A stretch of 64,000 nucleotides of DNA from Thiocapsa bogorovii (GTDB lineage: Bacteria; Pseudomonadota; Gammaproteobacteria; Chromatiales; Chromatiaceae): positions 4,523,501 through 4,587,500 of the forward strand of contig NZ_CP089309.1 of assembly GCF_021228795.1 (NCBI RefSeq). The letters run 5' to 3'. Of this stretch, positions 54,084 through 62,958 are shown piece by piece. Below the pieces are notes generated by a model that saw only the letters and a program-made list of their open reading frames with translations, did no database searches and was not told where the DNA came from. Each line of letters opens with the position of its first letter. Position 1 is the stretch's first letter. Made by a program: the position numbers and the translations under genes.

Positions 54084-55155
54084 GCATCATCGCGGTCAGC
54101 TCTTCGGCCTGATACTCGTGAAGCAGAGGGTCGATCACCTGATCGAGCTGGCCCGTCATGATCTCGTCGAGCTTGTACAGGGTCAGGTTGATGCGATGGT
54201 CGGTCAGTCGGTTCTGCGGGAAGTTGTAGGTTCGGATCCGTTCGGAGCGGTCGCCGCTGCCGACCTGGAGTTTGCGCGATTGCGCCTGCTCGGAGGCCTG
54301 GGTCTCGCGGGCGCCCGAGAGTAGCTTGGCCTGGAGCAGCGACATCGCCTTGGCCCGGTTCTTATGCTGGGAGCGCTCCTCTTGGCACTCCACGACGATC
54401 CCGGAGGGTAAGTGAGTGATGCGGATCGCCGAGTCGGTCTTGTTGACGTGCTGTCCGCCTGCGCCCGAGGAACGATAGGTGTCGATGCGCAGCTCACTCG
54501 GATTGATCGCGATGGAGTCGATCGAATCGGCCTCCGGCATGACGGCGACAGTACAGGCGGAGGTGTGGACGCGGCCTTGAGACTCGGTCTCGGGGACACG
54601 TTGCACTCGGTGCGCGCCGGGCTCGAATTTGAGGCGCGAGAAGACGCCGTTGCCGATGATGCGCACGATCACCTCTTTGTAACCGCCGAGCTCGCCGGGG
54701 CTCTCGGCAATGGGTTCGACCTGCCAGCGCATCAGCTCGGCATAGCGCAGGTACATCCGCAGGAGGTCTCCCGCAAAGAGTGCCGCCTCTGCACCGCCGG
54801 TACCGGCGCGGACCTCGAGAAAGACGTTGCGCTGATCGTCCGGATCCGGCGGGACGAGGAGGCGATAGACCTCGGGCTCGAGCTGCTCGCGCCGGTCGTT
54901 GGCCTCGTCCATCTCCTCGCGCGCAAGCGCGGCCATCTCGGGATCGCCGAGCATCTCCTCGGCAGCCGCGACGTCGAGCTCCGCCGCGCGATATCGGTTG
55001 AAGGCGGCGATGAGGGGCTCGAGCTGGGCGTACTCCCGACTCAACTCGCGGAAGCGGTTTTGATCGGATTGGGTTTCTGATTCGGCAAGCAAGGCAACGA
55101 CCTCGCCGAAGCGCTCCGAGAGACGCTCCAGCTTGCCCCGGATCGATGGATTCAT
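54076..55155 (-). CDS. prfA: Peptide chain release factor 1
   Basis: A 359-residue class I release factor that reads UAA and UAG. The catalytic [18 protein letters not shown] motif and the PAT-type codon-recognition region ([13 protein letters not shown] precedes it) are present. The C-terminal [20 protein letters not shown] is standard. The start at ATG 55155 overlaps the hemA stop codon by four bases. It is followed directly by prmC, the enzyme that methylates its GGQ. Confidence 0.97.
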   Translation of the reverse strand: MNPSIRGKLERLSERFGEVVALLAESETQSDQNRFRELSREYAQLEPLIAAFNRYRAAELDVAAAEEMLGDPEMAALAREEMDEANDRREQLEPEVYRLLVPPDPDDQRNVFLEVRAGTGGAEAALFAGDLLRMYLRYAELMRWQVEPIAESPGELGGYKEVIVRIIGNGVFSRLKFEPGAHRVQRVPETESQGRVHTSACTVAVMPEADSIDSIAINPSELRIDTYRSSGAGGQHVNKTDSAIRITHLPSGIVVECQEERSQHKNRAKAMSLLQAKLLSGARETQASEQAQSRKLQVGSGDRSERIRTYNFPQNRLTDHRINLTLYKLDEIMTGQLDQVIDPLLHEYQAEELTAMMHG

Positions 55156-56426
55156 TGCGTGGAGACGGCCCGGCTCGGGTCGAGCTGGAAGAGCTCGTTG
55201 GCCGCCACCAGGATCTCCGCCTCGCCCTCGCGGGCGGCTTGCCGTAGGCGGGAGCTGGGTGCGTGCAGGAGCTTGTTGGTCAGGGTGTGGGCGAGATAGT
55301 TGAGGACTTCCGCGGGCGGCTTGCCGGCGTCGAGCTGGCGCTGGGCGCGTGCGAGGACATCGTCGCGCAGCTCTTCGGCGCGTTGGCGATAGTCCTGAAT
55401 GAGGCCTGCGGCATCCAGCGAGCGCAGCCACGCCATGAACTCGTCGGCGTGGAAGGCGATGATGTCTTCGGCCTGGGAAGCGGCGGCTTGGCGCGAGCGT
55501 AGGCCCTCGTCGATGACGCCCTGCAGATCGTCGATGGTGTAGAGATAGACGTCGCTGAGCTCTCTGACCTCGGGCTCGATGTCGCGCGGAACGGCGATGT
55601 CGACCATGAACATCGGGCGGTGTTTGCGTTTCTTCAGTGCACGCTCGACCGTGCCCTTGCCGAGCACCGGCAGGGGGCTCGCAGTCGAGGCGATGACGAT
55701 GTCGCCCTCGGCCAAGTGGTTGCCGATCTCGGTCAGGGCGATGGCGTATCCGTCGAACTGGGCGGCGAGCTCATGGGCGCGCTCGACGGTCCGGTTCGCG
55801 ACGATGATCCGGCCGATGCCGGCGCGGTGCAGATGGCGGGCGGCCAGCTCGATGGTCTCGCCGGCCCCGATCAGGAGCGCGGTCTGTTGGGAGAGGTCGC
55901 TGAAGATCTGGCGTGCGAGGTTCACGGCGGCGAAGGCGACCGAAACCGGGCTGCTGCCGATCGCAGTCTCGGTGCGGACGGTCTTGGCGACCGAGAAGGC
56001 GTGCTGGAAGAGACGCCCGAGCAGCTTCCCGGTGGCGGTGCAGTCGGTCGCGGTCTGGTAAGCGTTCTTCACCTGACCAAGGATCTGCGGCTCGCCCAGG
56101 ACCATCGAGTCGAGCCCGCTGCAGACACGCAGAAGATGGGTGACCGCATCGCGTCCAAGATGGGCGTAAAGGAAGGGACCCACCCGCTCCTGCTCGACCC
56201 CGTGGAAGCGGCTCAGCCAGTGCCGAACGGCCTCTTCCGAGCAATCCTGCACCGCGGAGTAGATCTCGGTGCGGTTGCAGGTGGAGAGCACGACGCCCTC
56301 GGCGACACCGTCGCAACTGGTGAGATCGCGCAAGGCTCCGACGATGATGTCGGGACCGAAGGCGAGCCGCTCGCGGACATCGACCGGCGCCGTCTTGTGA
56401 TTGAGTCCGAGAACAAGCAGCTTCAT
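55152..56426 (-). CDS. hemA: Glutamyl-tRNA reductase
   Basis: A 424-residue enzyme for the first committed step of tetrapyrrole synthesis by the C5 pathway. The catalytic Cys50 is in [13 protein letters not shown]. HYxK-type [22 protein letters not shown], the NADPH motif [18 protein letters not shown] and the C-terminal dimerisation helix ([22 protein letters not shown]) follow. The start is ATG 56426. It leads the hemA-prfA-prmC operon. Confidence 0.97.
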   Translation of the reverse strand: MKLLVLGLNHKTAPVDVRERLAFGPDIIVGALRDLTSCDGVAEGVVLSTCNRTEIYSAVQDCSEEAVRHWLSRFHGVEQERVGPFLYAHLGRDAVTHLLRVCSGLDSMVLGEPQILGQVKNAYQTATDCTATGKLLGRLFQHAFSVAKTVRTETAIGSSPVSVAFAAVNLARQIFSDLSQQTALLIGAGETIELAARHLHRAGIGRIIVANRTVERAHELAAQFDGYAIALTEIGNHLAEGDIVIASTASPLPVLGKGTVERALKKRKHRPMFMVDIAVPRDIEPEVRELSDVYLYTIDDLQGVIDEGLRSRQAAASQAEDIIAFHADEFMAWLRSLDAAGLIQDYRQRAEELRDDVLARAQRQLDAGKPPAEVLNYLAHTLTNKLLHAPSSRLRQAAREGEAEILVAANELFQLDPSRAVSTQ

Positions 56427-56600
56427 AGTTCTGAGGATGTCAGGTGGTGATCCTCGTGATTGTCCGACTTTCGGAGGTCGATGAAAACCCACCGACGCGG
56501 ATCTTGTGGTTTTTCGTGTGTGGGCGGACGGAACTGCTTCGTTATACTGGGCTCTCACGATCACAATCGCCGTTCGATTGGCTCTTGCCGGATCAAATCC

Positions 56601-58388
56601 ATGCCACGCTCGTTTTTGCTTTCAGCTGTCGGCGGTTTCTTCGCCGTTTCGACGCTCACGTTCGCCGGGGCGTTTGCGCAGACACCGGATCCCGCGCCGC
56701 GTATGGCGGCGATCTCTCCGCAATCCTCGGGCGCCGCCGAGGCGCCTGCCCATCCCCACGAGGCCGCCGCATCGGTTGCCTTGGAGGGGCTGACGGCCGA
56801 TCAGGTCTACGCCGTCCTGGTTGCCGAGATCGCCGCACGTCGTGGCGACATGGACACCGCCTTTACCTCCTACATGGAGGCTGCGGATCTGACGCGGGAT
56901 CCCCGCTTGGCCGAGCTGGCCGTGCGTGCAGCCATCAATTCGCGCAACGACGCGGCGACCGAGGAGGGCCTGAGGCGGTGGCTGGAACTTGACCCGGAAT
57001 CGACCGGAGCGCATCAGATCGGCGCCTTCTCCCGGATCAAGGTGAACGACCATGAAGGGGCGCTCCTGCATCTGATGCGCCTCGTGCAGCTCTCCCCCGA
57101 GGACCCTGAAACGGCTTTCGGTCATGCCGCGGCGATCATTTCGCGTGCGCCGACCGCCGAGGCCCGTGTCGGATTGATGCAGGCGCTGGCGGACCAGTTT
57201 CCGGAGAGTGCATACGGGCAGCAAACGCTCGCGATGGTGGCGGCCAGCGCATCCCAGCTGGAGATCGCCGATGCCGCCGCGCGTCGGGCACTCGAGCTGC
57301 GCCCGGAATGGAACAAGCCGAGACTCTTTCTCGTGAGATTGCTGATCTCGTCGGACAAGCGCGGCGAAGCGCGCTCCTTGCTCGAGGAGTATCTCGCAGG
57401 CAGCCCGGACGATCAGGCACTTCGGATGCTGTACGGCCAGTTCCTCGTCGAGGAAGAAGAATTCTCCGGTGCGCGCGATGTCTTTCAGCGGCTCCTCGAC
57501 AACCGTCCGAAGGAGCCGGACGTGCTCTTCGCCGTCGGGGTTCTGTCGTTGCAGCTCGAAGACACGGACGCGGCGCGGATCTACTTTACGCGTCTTTACG
57601 AGACCGGGGAGCGCCGCGACGAGGCCACTTTCTATCTGGGCCAAGTCGAGGAGCGTGCCGAGAACAACGAAGCCGCTCTGGAGTGGTACGCCAAGGTCGA
57701 GGGTACGAATGCGGTCGATGCGCGGATCCGCACTGCGTTGTTGAGCGCGAAGGGCGGCGACGTTCAACGCGCGCGCGAAATCCTCCAACAGTTGCGCGAC
57801 CGCGGGCCGGAAAACGCCGTCTTGGTTTACCTCGTCGAGACCGAGATTCTGGAGTCGGTGGGTCGCACCGACGAGGCAATGGCCGTCTTCGACAGCGCGT
57901 TACAGGTCTTTCCGGACGACGAGAACCTGCTGTATGCGCGCGCCCTCTCGGCGGTCAAGCTCGATCGGATTGCCCTCGCCGAGCAGGATCTTCGGCGGAT
58001 CATCGAGATCGACCCCGAGCATGCCGATGCCCTGAACGCGCTCGGCTATACCTTGGCGGATCGAACCGACCGCTACGCGGAGGCCAAGGGTTATATCGAG
58101 AAGGCCTATGCCCTCAAGCCGGAAGAGCCGGCGATCCTCGACAGTATGGGCTGGATCAATTACCGGCTCGGCGATTACGAGACCGCGGTCGATTATCTGC
58201 GGCGTGCGCTCGAACGCATGAGCGACGGGGAGATCGCCGCGCACCTCGGCGAGGTTCTGTGGGCCATGAATCGCCGCGAAGAAGCCCTCGAGGTTTGGGA
58301 GGCGGCGGCGAAGGAGCATCCGGATCACGACTATCTCAAGGCCGTCATGGAGCGGCATCGTGCATCCGGCGACGAGCCGACCCGATGA
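56601..58388 (+). CDS. TPR-repeat periplasmic/outer-membrane-associated protein
   Basis: A 595-residue protein with a signal peptide (FLLSAVGGFFAVSTLTFAGAFAQ) and about twelve tetratricopeptide repeats across its length, most clearly ADALNALGYTLADRTDRYAE and AILDSMGWINYRLGDYETAV. Homologues sit between hemA and lolB-ispE in many gammaproteobacteria. The function is unknown, presumably protein-protein interaction in the envelope. The start is ATG 56601, diverging from hemA. The TGA overlaps ispE's ATG by four bases. Confidence 0.85.
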   Translation: MPRSFLLSAVGGFFAVSTLTFAGAFAQTPDPAPRMAAISPQSSGAAEAPAHPHEAAASVALEGLTADQVYAVLVAEIAARRGDMDTAFTSYMEAADLTRDPRLAELAVRAAINSRNDAATEEGLRRWLELDPESTGAHQIGAFSRIKVNDHEGALLHLMRLVQLSPEDPETAFGHAAAIISRAPTAEARVGLMQALADQFPESAYGQQTLAMVAASASQLEIADAAARRALELRPEWNKPRLFLVRLLISSDKRGEARSLLEEYLAGSPDDQALRMLYGQFLVEEEEFSGARDVFQRLLDNRPKEPDVLFAVGVLSLQLEDTDAARIYFTRLYETGERRDEATFYLGQVEERAENNEAALEWYAKVEGTNAVDARIRTALLSAKGGDVQRAREILQQLRDRGPENAVLVYLVETEILESVGRTDEAMAVFDSALQVFPDDENLLYARALSAVKLDRIALAEQDLRRIIEIDPEHADALNALGYTLADRTDRYAEAKGYIEKAYALKPEEPAILDSMGWINYRLGDYETAVDYLRRALERMSDGEIAAHLGEVLWAMNRREEALEVWEAAAKEHPDHDYLKAVMERHRASGDEPTR

Positions 58389-59257
58389 GCGGGTCTTTCA
58401 CCGGAGCGCCGTCCGGCGAATCGGTATGGCCCGCGCCCGCGAAGCTCAACCTGATGCTGCGCATCGTCGGGCGTCGGCTGGACGGCTATCACGAGCTGCA
58501 GACGGTGTTCCAATTCATCGACCGCTGCGATCGGCTTCGACTCGAGGTTCGCGAGGACGGGTTGGTCAGCCGTCTCGCCGAGGTCCCCGGCGTCGCACCC
58601 GAGGATGACCTCACGGTTCGCGCAGCCCTTACCCTCCGGGAGGCGACCGGTTGCCGCCTCGGGGCGAATATCCGATGCGAGAAGGTGCTGCCGATGGGTG
58701 GCGGGCTCGGCGGCGGAAGCTCCGATGCTGCAACCACGCTGGTTGCGCTCAATCGACTCTGGGCAACGGGTCTCGACGAGGACGCCCTCGCGGAGCTGGC
58801 CTTGCCTTTGGGCGCCGACGTGCCTGTCTTCGTGCGGGGATTCGCGGCTTGGGGGGAGGGCGTCGGCGAGCGTCTGACGCCGGTGGAGTTGCCCGAGCCT
58901 TGGTACTTGGTGTTGTCTCCTCCGTGCTCGGTGTCGACGAGGGATGTGTTTACGCATCCTGAGTTGACACGCGATTCAGCGCCCGCCACACTAGCGGACT
59001 TCGTTGCGGGCGACGTCGTGAACGACTGTTTGAGCGTCGTGAGGCAGGAATATGCGCCGGTTGCAGCAGCACTCGATTGGCTCTCGGGCTGGGGAAACGG
59101 GCGGTTGACCGGGACCGGGGCTTGTGTGTTTGCGACCTTCGAAGACCGCTCCGAGGCCCAGCGAGCGCTTGAGGCGTGTCCGCCCGAGATGCGCGCCTTC
59201 GTCGCGCGGGGGCTGAATCGCTCGCCGCTGTTGGCGCACATGGACGCACTGACTTGA
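58385..59257 (+). CDS. ispE: 4-diphosphocytidyl-2-C-methyl-D-erythritol kinase
   Basis: A 290-residue GHMP kinase of the MEP isoprenoid pathway. WPAPAKLNLMLRIVGRRLDGYHELQTVFQ is the family N-terminus (shown here only for its Lys and His), and the ATP loop is LPMGGGLGGGSSDAATTL. The third motif is GRLTGTGACVFATF. The start at ATG 58385 overlaps the TPR gene's stop. The gene is usually preceded by lolB, which is absent here. tRNA-Gln and prs follow, as in many relatives. Confidence 0.96.
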   Translation: MSGSFTGAPSGESVWPAPAKLNLMLRIVGRRLDGYHELQTVFQFIDRCDRLRLEVREDGLVSRLAEVPGVAPEDDLTVRAALTLREATGCRLGANIRCEKVLPMGGGLGGGSSDAATTLVALNRLWATGLDEDALAELALPLGADVPVFVRGFAAWGEGVGERLTPVELPEPWYLVLSPPCSVSTRDVFTHPELTRDSAPATLADFVAGDVVNDCLSVVRQEYAPVAAALDWLSGWGNGRLTGTGACVFATFEDRSEAQRALEACPPEMRAFVARGLNRSPLLAHMDALT

Positions 59258-59322
59258 TTGAACCTGGACTCTGCGTTCTGCTTCGGGGCACGCGCGCGTC
59301 TTCGACATCGAGTTCATTTTTT

Positions 59323-59397
59323 TGGGGCGTAGCCAAGCGGTAAGGCACCGGGTTTTGATCCCGGCATCCCCAGGTTCGAATCCTGGCGCCCCAGCCA
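59323..59397 (+). tRNA. tRNA-Gln (anticodon TTG)
   Basis: A 75-base cloverleaf. The acceptor arm TGGGGCG pairs with CGCCCCA, followed by GCCA. The anticodon stem CCGGG/CCCGG encloses TTTTGAT with anticodon TTG. The T-arm contains GGTTCGAATCC. Its place between ispE and prs is the common gammaproteobacterial arrangement. Confidence 0.97.
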
Positions 59398-59615
59398 TAT
59401 CTTGACGGGCTCGACTGCGCGGCACGTGCTCACTGGCTTGACGTCGTCCTCCCGTCGTTGTCGGGTGGCGGCCGAGCTTAAAGGCCTGTTTTGCGTGCGC
59501 AGTGATATTTCACGGGGTCGGCCAATGTCGGACGCGCGCTTCCGCCGATGAGTTGTCGTTCTTCATTCGGGGCTCGGTTCTAGAATCCCTCCAGCGAGAC
59601 GTCAGGAAATTGCCA

Positions 59616-60569
59616 GTGCCTGCCAGCCATTTGATGGTTTTTTCGGGAAATGCCAATCCGGATCTCTCGGTCGAGATCGCCGGCTATTTGAGCGTCCCGC
59701 TCGGTAAGGCCGTCGTCGGTCAATTCAGCGACGGCGAGGTGATGGCCGAGATCCAGGAGAATGTGCGTGGACGCGATATCTTTGTCGTCCAGCCGACCGG
59801 CGCTCCGACGAACGACAATCTGATGGAGCTGTTGGTGATGATCGATGCCCTGCGCTGGGCGTCGGCCAAGCGCATCACCGCGGTCATCCCTTACTTCGGC
59901 TATGCTCGGCAGGATCGCCGGCCCCGATCCGCGCGCGTTCCGATCACGGCGCGCCTGGTCGCGAAGATGATCGGTCAGTCCGGGGCGGATCGCGTCCTGA
60001 CGGTCGATCTGCACGCAGACCAGATCCAGGGTTTTTTCGACATCCCGGTCGACAACGTCTATGCCTCGCCGATCCTATTGGGCGACGTCTGGCGGAAACG
60101 CTACGACGATCTCATGGTCGTCTCGCCGGACGTCGGCGGTGTGGTGCGGGCACGCGCGCTCGCGAAGCGGCTCGACGATGCGGATCTCGCGATCATCGAC
60201 AAGCGCCGGCCGCGGGCCAACGAGGCGAAGGTCATGAACATCATCGGCGACGTTCGGGATCGCTCCTGCGTCATCGTCGACGATTTGGTCGATACGGCCG
60301 GCACCCTGTGTCGAGCTGCGGCGGCGCTGAAGGAGGCGGGTGCCTGTCGGGTCGTCGCCTACTGCACGCACGCGGTGCTCTCGGGGCCCGCCGTGGACAA
60401 CATCTCGGTCTCCCAACTCGACGAGCTGGTGGTGACCAATACCATCCCGTTGCGTCCCGCGGCGAAGGCTTGCCCCAAGATCAGGCAGCTGAGCATCGGC
60501 GAGCTACTTGCCGAGACCATGCGGCGCGTCTCGAACGAAGAGTCGGTCAGCTCGCTGTTCGTGGACTGA
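59616..60569 (+). CDS. prs: Ribose-phosphate pyrophosphokinase
   Basis: A ~317-residue enzyme that makes PRPP from ribose 5-phosphate and ATP. Motifs visible: [17 protein letters not shown] at the N-terminus, the ATP-binding [41 protein letters not shown] and the PRPP loop [14 protein letters not shown]. The start is GTG 59616 with AGGA upstream; ATG 59634 is a plausible alternative. The stop codon TGA merges with the beginning of a repeat element (TGAACCGCGTCC). Confidence 0.95.
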   Translation: MPASHLMVFSGNANPDLSVEIAGYLSVPLGKAVVGQFSDGEVMAEIQENVRGRDIFVVQPTGAPTNDNLMELLVMIDALRWASAKRITAVIPYFGYARQDRRPRSARVPITARLVAKMIGQSGADRVLTVDLHADQIQGFFDIPVDNVYASPILLGDVWRKRYDDLMVVSPDVGGVVRARALAKRLDDADLAIIDKRRPRANEAKVMNIIGDVRDRSCVIVDDLVDTAGTLCRAAAALKEAGACRVVAYCTHAVLSGPAVDNISVSQLDELVVTNTIPLRPAAKACPKIRQLSIGELLAETMRRVSNEESVSSLFVD

Positions 60570-60764
60570 ACCGCGTCCAGAGCGACATGCGGCGTTTTCA
60601 TTCATTGCGCGTTTGGCTTCGGCGATATCCTCGATCCCAGTGACACGCGGGTTAGAGTTTAATGTCTTTTAGTATGTTGAACCGAGCCGGCACCGACGAC
60701 TGCCAGAGCCGGCGCGGACAAACCGCTCCAACACACGATGCATACCGCACCGAGCGCGGTTCAG
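60567..60764. repeat. Composite inverted-repeat element, copy 5 (diverged)
   Basis: A degenerate copy of about 198 bp. Module A-like 60567-60653 starts AACCGCGTCCAGAGCGACAT. An AT-rich linker follows, and module B-like 60677-60764 runs from TTGAACCGAGCC to GAGCGCGGTTCAG. Ends have changed from TAAACC to TGAACC, and the inner right end to CACGCGGGTTA. It lies directly between prs and rplY. Confidence 0.7.
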
Positions 60765-60777
60765 CATCCATTGATTC

Positions 60778-60816
60778 CAGCGTCGCGGTCCTGGTCGCGG
60801 GAGCCGACGCTTTTTT
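60778..60816 (+). terminator. Hairpin with T-run ahead of rplY
   Basis: AGCGTCG and CGACGCT form a 7-bp stem enclosing a GC-rich loop, immediately followed by six T residues. It sits 28 bases before rplY. It can act as a prs terminator or, given its position, as a leader attenuator for ribosomal protein L25; the sequence does not decide. Confidence 0.6.
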
Positions 60817-60843
60817 GTTGTCATCATCAACCGGAGAACGCCG

Positions 60844-61464
60844 ATGAGCGTCAGTTTCGAGATCAACGCGCAGCCCCGCGCACTTGCAGGAACGGGTGCG
60901 AGCCGCCGCCTGCGTCGCACCGGGCAGGTGCCTGCCATTGTCTACGGTGGTCATCAGGAGCCCGAGATGGTCTCGGTCGGCCATAACGAACTGCTCAAGC
61001 ACCTCGAGCACGAGGCATTCTACTCGCACGTCCTGGATCTGAAGATCGGGGAGCGCTCGGTCAAGGTCGTTTTGAAGGACCTGCAGCGTCATCCCGCGAA
61101 GCCCTTCGTGCAGCACGTGGACTTCATGCGAATCACCCAGGACGAGAAGCTTCGCATGAGTGTGCCCCTGCATTTCATCAACGAGGAGCGCTCCAAGGGC
61201 GTGAAGATGGGCGGGCAGGTGTCCCACAACATCACTGAGCTCGAGATCGTCTGCCTACCCAAGGATCTTCCCGAGTTCATCACCGTGGACATGGGCGAGT
61301 TGGAGATCGGTCAAATCGTCCACCTGTCCGATATCTCGATGCCCGAGGGTGTCAGTCTCGCCCATGCCCCCGATTCGGATGAGCCCGTCGCCATGATTTA
61401 CGGTCCGCGCGGTGGCGGCGACGAGGAGGAAGGCGAGGGCGAAGGGGAAGAGGAAGGCGTCTGA
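60844..61464 (+). CDS. rplY: Ribosomal protein L25 (CTC/TL5 long form)
   Basis: A 206-residue 5S rRNA-binding ribosomal protein of the long CTC/TL5 type. The N-terminal L25 domain (residues ~1-95: RALAGTGASRRLRRTGQVPAIVYGG, DLQRHPAKPFVQHVDFMRI) is followed by the TL5 C-terminal domain (~100-185). A very acidic tail rich in Glu and Gly ends the protein. GGAG precedes ATG 60844. It is followed by pth, as often in this group. Confidence 0.96.
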   Translation: MSVSFEINAQPRALAGTGASRRLRRTGQVPAIVYGGHQEPEMVSVGHNELLKHLEHEAFYSHVLDLKIGERSVKVVLKDLQRHPAKPFVQHVDFMRITQDEKLRMSVPLHFINEERSKGVKMGGQVSHNITELEIVCLPKDLPEFITVDMGELEIGQIVHLSDISMPEGVSLAHAPDSDEPVAMIYGPRGGGDEEEGEGEGEEEGV

Positions 61465-61641
61465 CATCCCGGGATGCTTTTCGCGGATGACGCCCGTGCG
61501 GATTCGCCGCCCCGACCGGGGCACTTTCCACGACCACCGCAGATGCGAGGGCTGGCTCCCCGGCCTTGGATGCTTGTGTAGAGCCTCCGGGCTGCGCCGG
61601 CCCTCGCCGAGGGACGGGCGGCTCTCGGTCGGTGGCTTGCG

Positions 61642-62229
61642 GTGAGCGCGTCTGTCGGTATCCGTCTGATCGTCGGGCTCGGTAATCCGGGCGAGCAGTA
61701 CGAGGCGACGCGTCACAACGTCGGCTTTTGGCTCGTCGATCGGGTTGCCCGTGACTTTCGCGAAACCTTCCGCGCGGAGCCCAAATTTCAAGGGCAGCTC
61801 TGTCGAGTCAGCGTCGCAGGCTCGGACCTCCGCCTGCTCAAACCGATGACCTATATGAATCATAGCGGTCGCTCGGTTGTGGCCGTTGCGCGCTATTTCG
61901 ATATCCTGCCGGAACAGATCCTAGTGGCCTATGACGAGCTCGATCTGCCCGCCGGGCGCGTCAAGCTCAAGCGGGGCGGTGGTCATGCCGGCCACAATGG
62001 GATGCGCGATACCATCACGGCCCTTGGAAGTGCCGATTTTTGGCGTCTGCGGATCGGTATCTCACATCCCGGAAACAAGGCCCAGGTCGTCGGCTATGTT
62101 TTGGGTCGCCCGTCCAAGGAGGAATCCGAGGCGATCAACAGCGTGCTGGATGACGCCGAGCGCAGTTTGCCTGAACTGATCGCCGGTCGTTTTCATCTGG
62201 CGACGAACCGCTTGCACTCCACGCCCTAG
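61642..62229 (+). CDS. pth: Peptidyl-tRNA hydrolase
   Basis: A 195-residue enzyme that releases tRNA from dropped-off peptidyl-tRNA. It shows IRLIVGLGNPGEQYEATRHN with catalytic His25, then PMTYMNHSGRSV, YDELDLPAGRVKLKRGGGHAGHNG and WRLRIGISHPGNK. The start is GTG 61642, after a 177-base gap from rplY that has no obvious promoter. Length fits the family. A degenerate second copy follows at 62278. Confidence 0.97.
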   Translation: MSASVGIRLIVGLGNPGEQYEATRHNVGFWLVDRVARDFRETFRAEPKFQGQLCRVSVAGSDLRLLKPMTYMNHSGRSVVAVARYFDILPEQILVAYDELDLPAGRVKLKRGGGHAGHNGMRDTITALGSADFWRLRIGISHPGNKAQVVGYVLGRPSKEESEAINSVLDDAERSLPELIAGRFHLATNRLHSTP

Positions 62230-62277
62230 CCAGCCAACTCCGGCGGCGTGCTGGATCGCGCCCTGACCGAGATCCGC

Positions 62278-62516
62278 ATTCGCTTGATCTCGGGCTCGGC
62301 AAACCCGGCGAACAGGACGTCGCAGCCACAACGGCGTTTGCCGGCAGGTCGACCACCCGGGGAAGGAATTCCGCGGGTTGCTCTGCGCCGAGCCAGCATT
62401 TCAAAATTATCCCCCGCTGCATCCGGGTCGGAGATTCCGATTTGTACCTTCACAAGCCCATGACCTAGATCAATCAAACCGCTTGAACCTTGGCGGTGGT
62501 TGCTCGCTGATATTCC
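62278..62516 (+). pseudogene. Decayed second copy of pth
   Basis: The DNA just after pth is recognisably a damaged pth. One frame reads IRLISGSANPA where intact pth has IRLIVGLGNPG. After a frameshift another reads HNGVCRQVDH and EFRGLLCAEPAFQ where intact pth has HNVGFWLVDR and DFRETFRAEPKFQ. A third reads MT-stop-INQTA-stop-TLAVVAR-stop-YS where intact pth has MTYMNHSGRSVVAVARYFD. Frameshifts and at least three stop codons rule out a product. Confidence 0.8.
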
Positions 62517-62958
62517 ATCGGTCCAGAGCAGACTTTGAGCGCACATCATGAGCAGGGCCGCCTGGTCAGCGTCCGATTTCAACGTTCGATGGACCCGCTC
62601 CATGCATCGGGACGGGGTCCATTCTGACCGGGAGGGGCGATCATGTCCGCGGCGAGTTGCCAATTCAGCGTTGACAAAGCGCAATCCCCGGACGAATATT
62701 CAGTTGGATCTTCGTGGTTTCCATACATGTTGTGTAGATCCAACTGGGCGACCGGGTCCGCCTTCTGCTGCGATCCCGTTGCGTGGAGTTGGATCCCGCA
62801 TCCGGTATCCGCTCGAACCATGTCGGACCGCATCGAGAAGTCGGGAGATCGGGCTTTGTTGCGGAAGGCTTGGATCAGTTTCCAACGAGTTCTAAACGCA
62901 ACAAATACAATTCGAAATATGCCGTTCACGTTCGGCATGCCAAAAGGGGGAGGACAGT
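62517..62958. other. Region without a recognisable gene
   Basis: About 440 bases between the pth remnant and the porin gene. Open frames exist but none is family-like. GGGCTTTGTTGC at ~62852 is reminiscent of ends of IS5-group elements, but no partner end was found. The stretch before 62959 contains GGGGGAGG, the ribosome binding site of the next gene. Confidence 0.5.

Noticed and set aside
57308-58384. An in-frame extension of ispE by some 360 residues upstream
   Set aside because: It runs through the TPR gene in another frame; the family start and the ATGA overlap place ispE at 58385.
62852-62864. An insertion-sequence end (GGGCTTTGTTGC)
   Set aside because: Only one end-like sequence is present, with no inverted partner and no transposase fragment.
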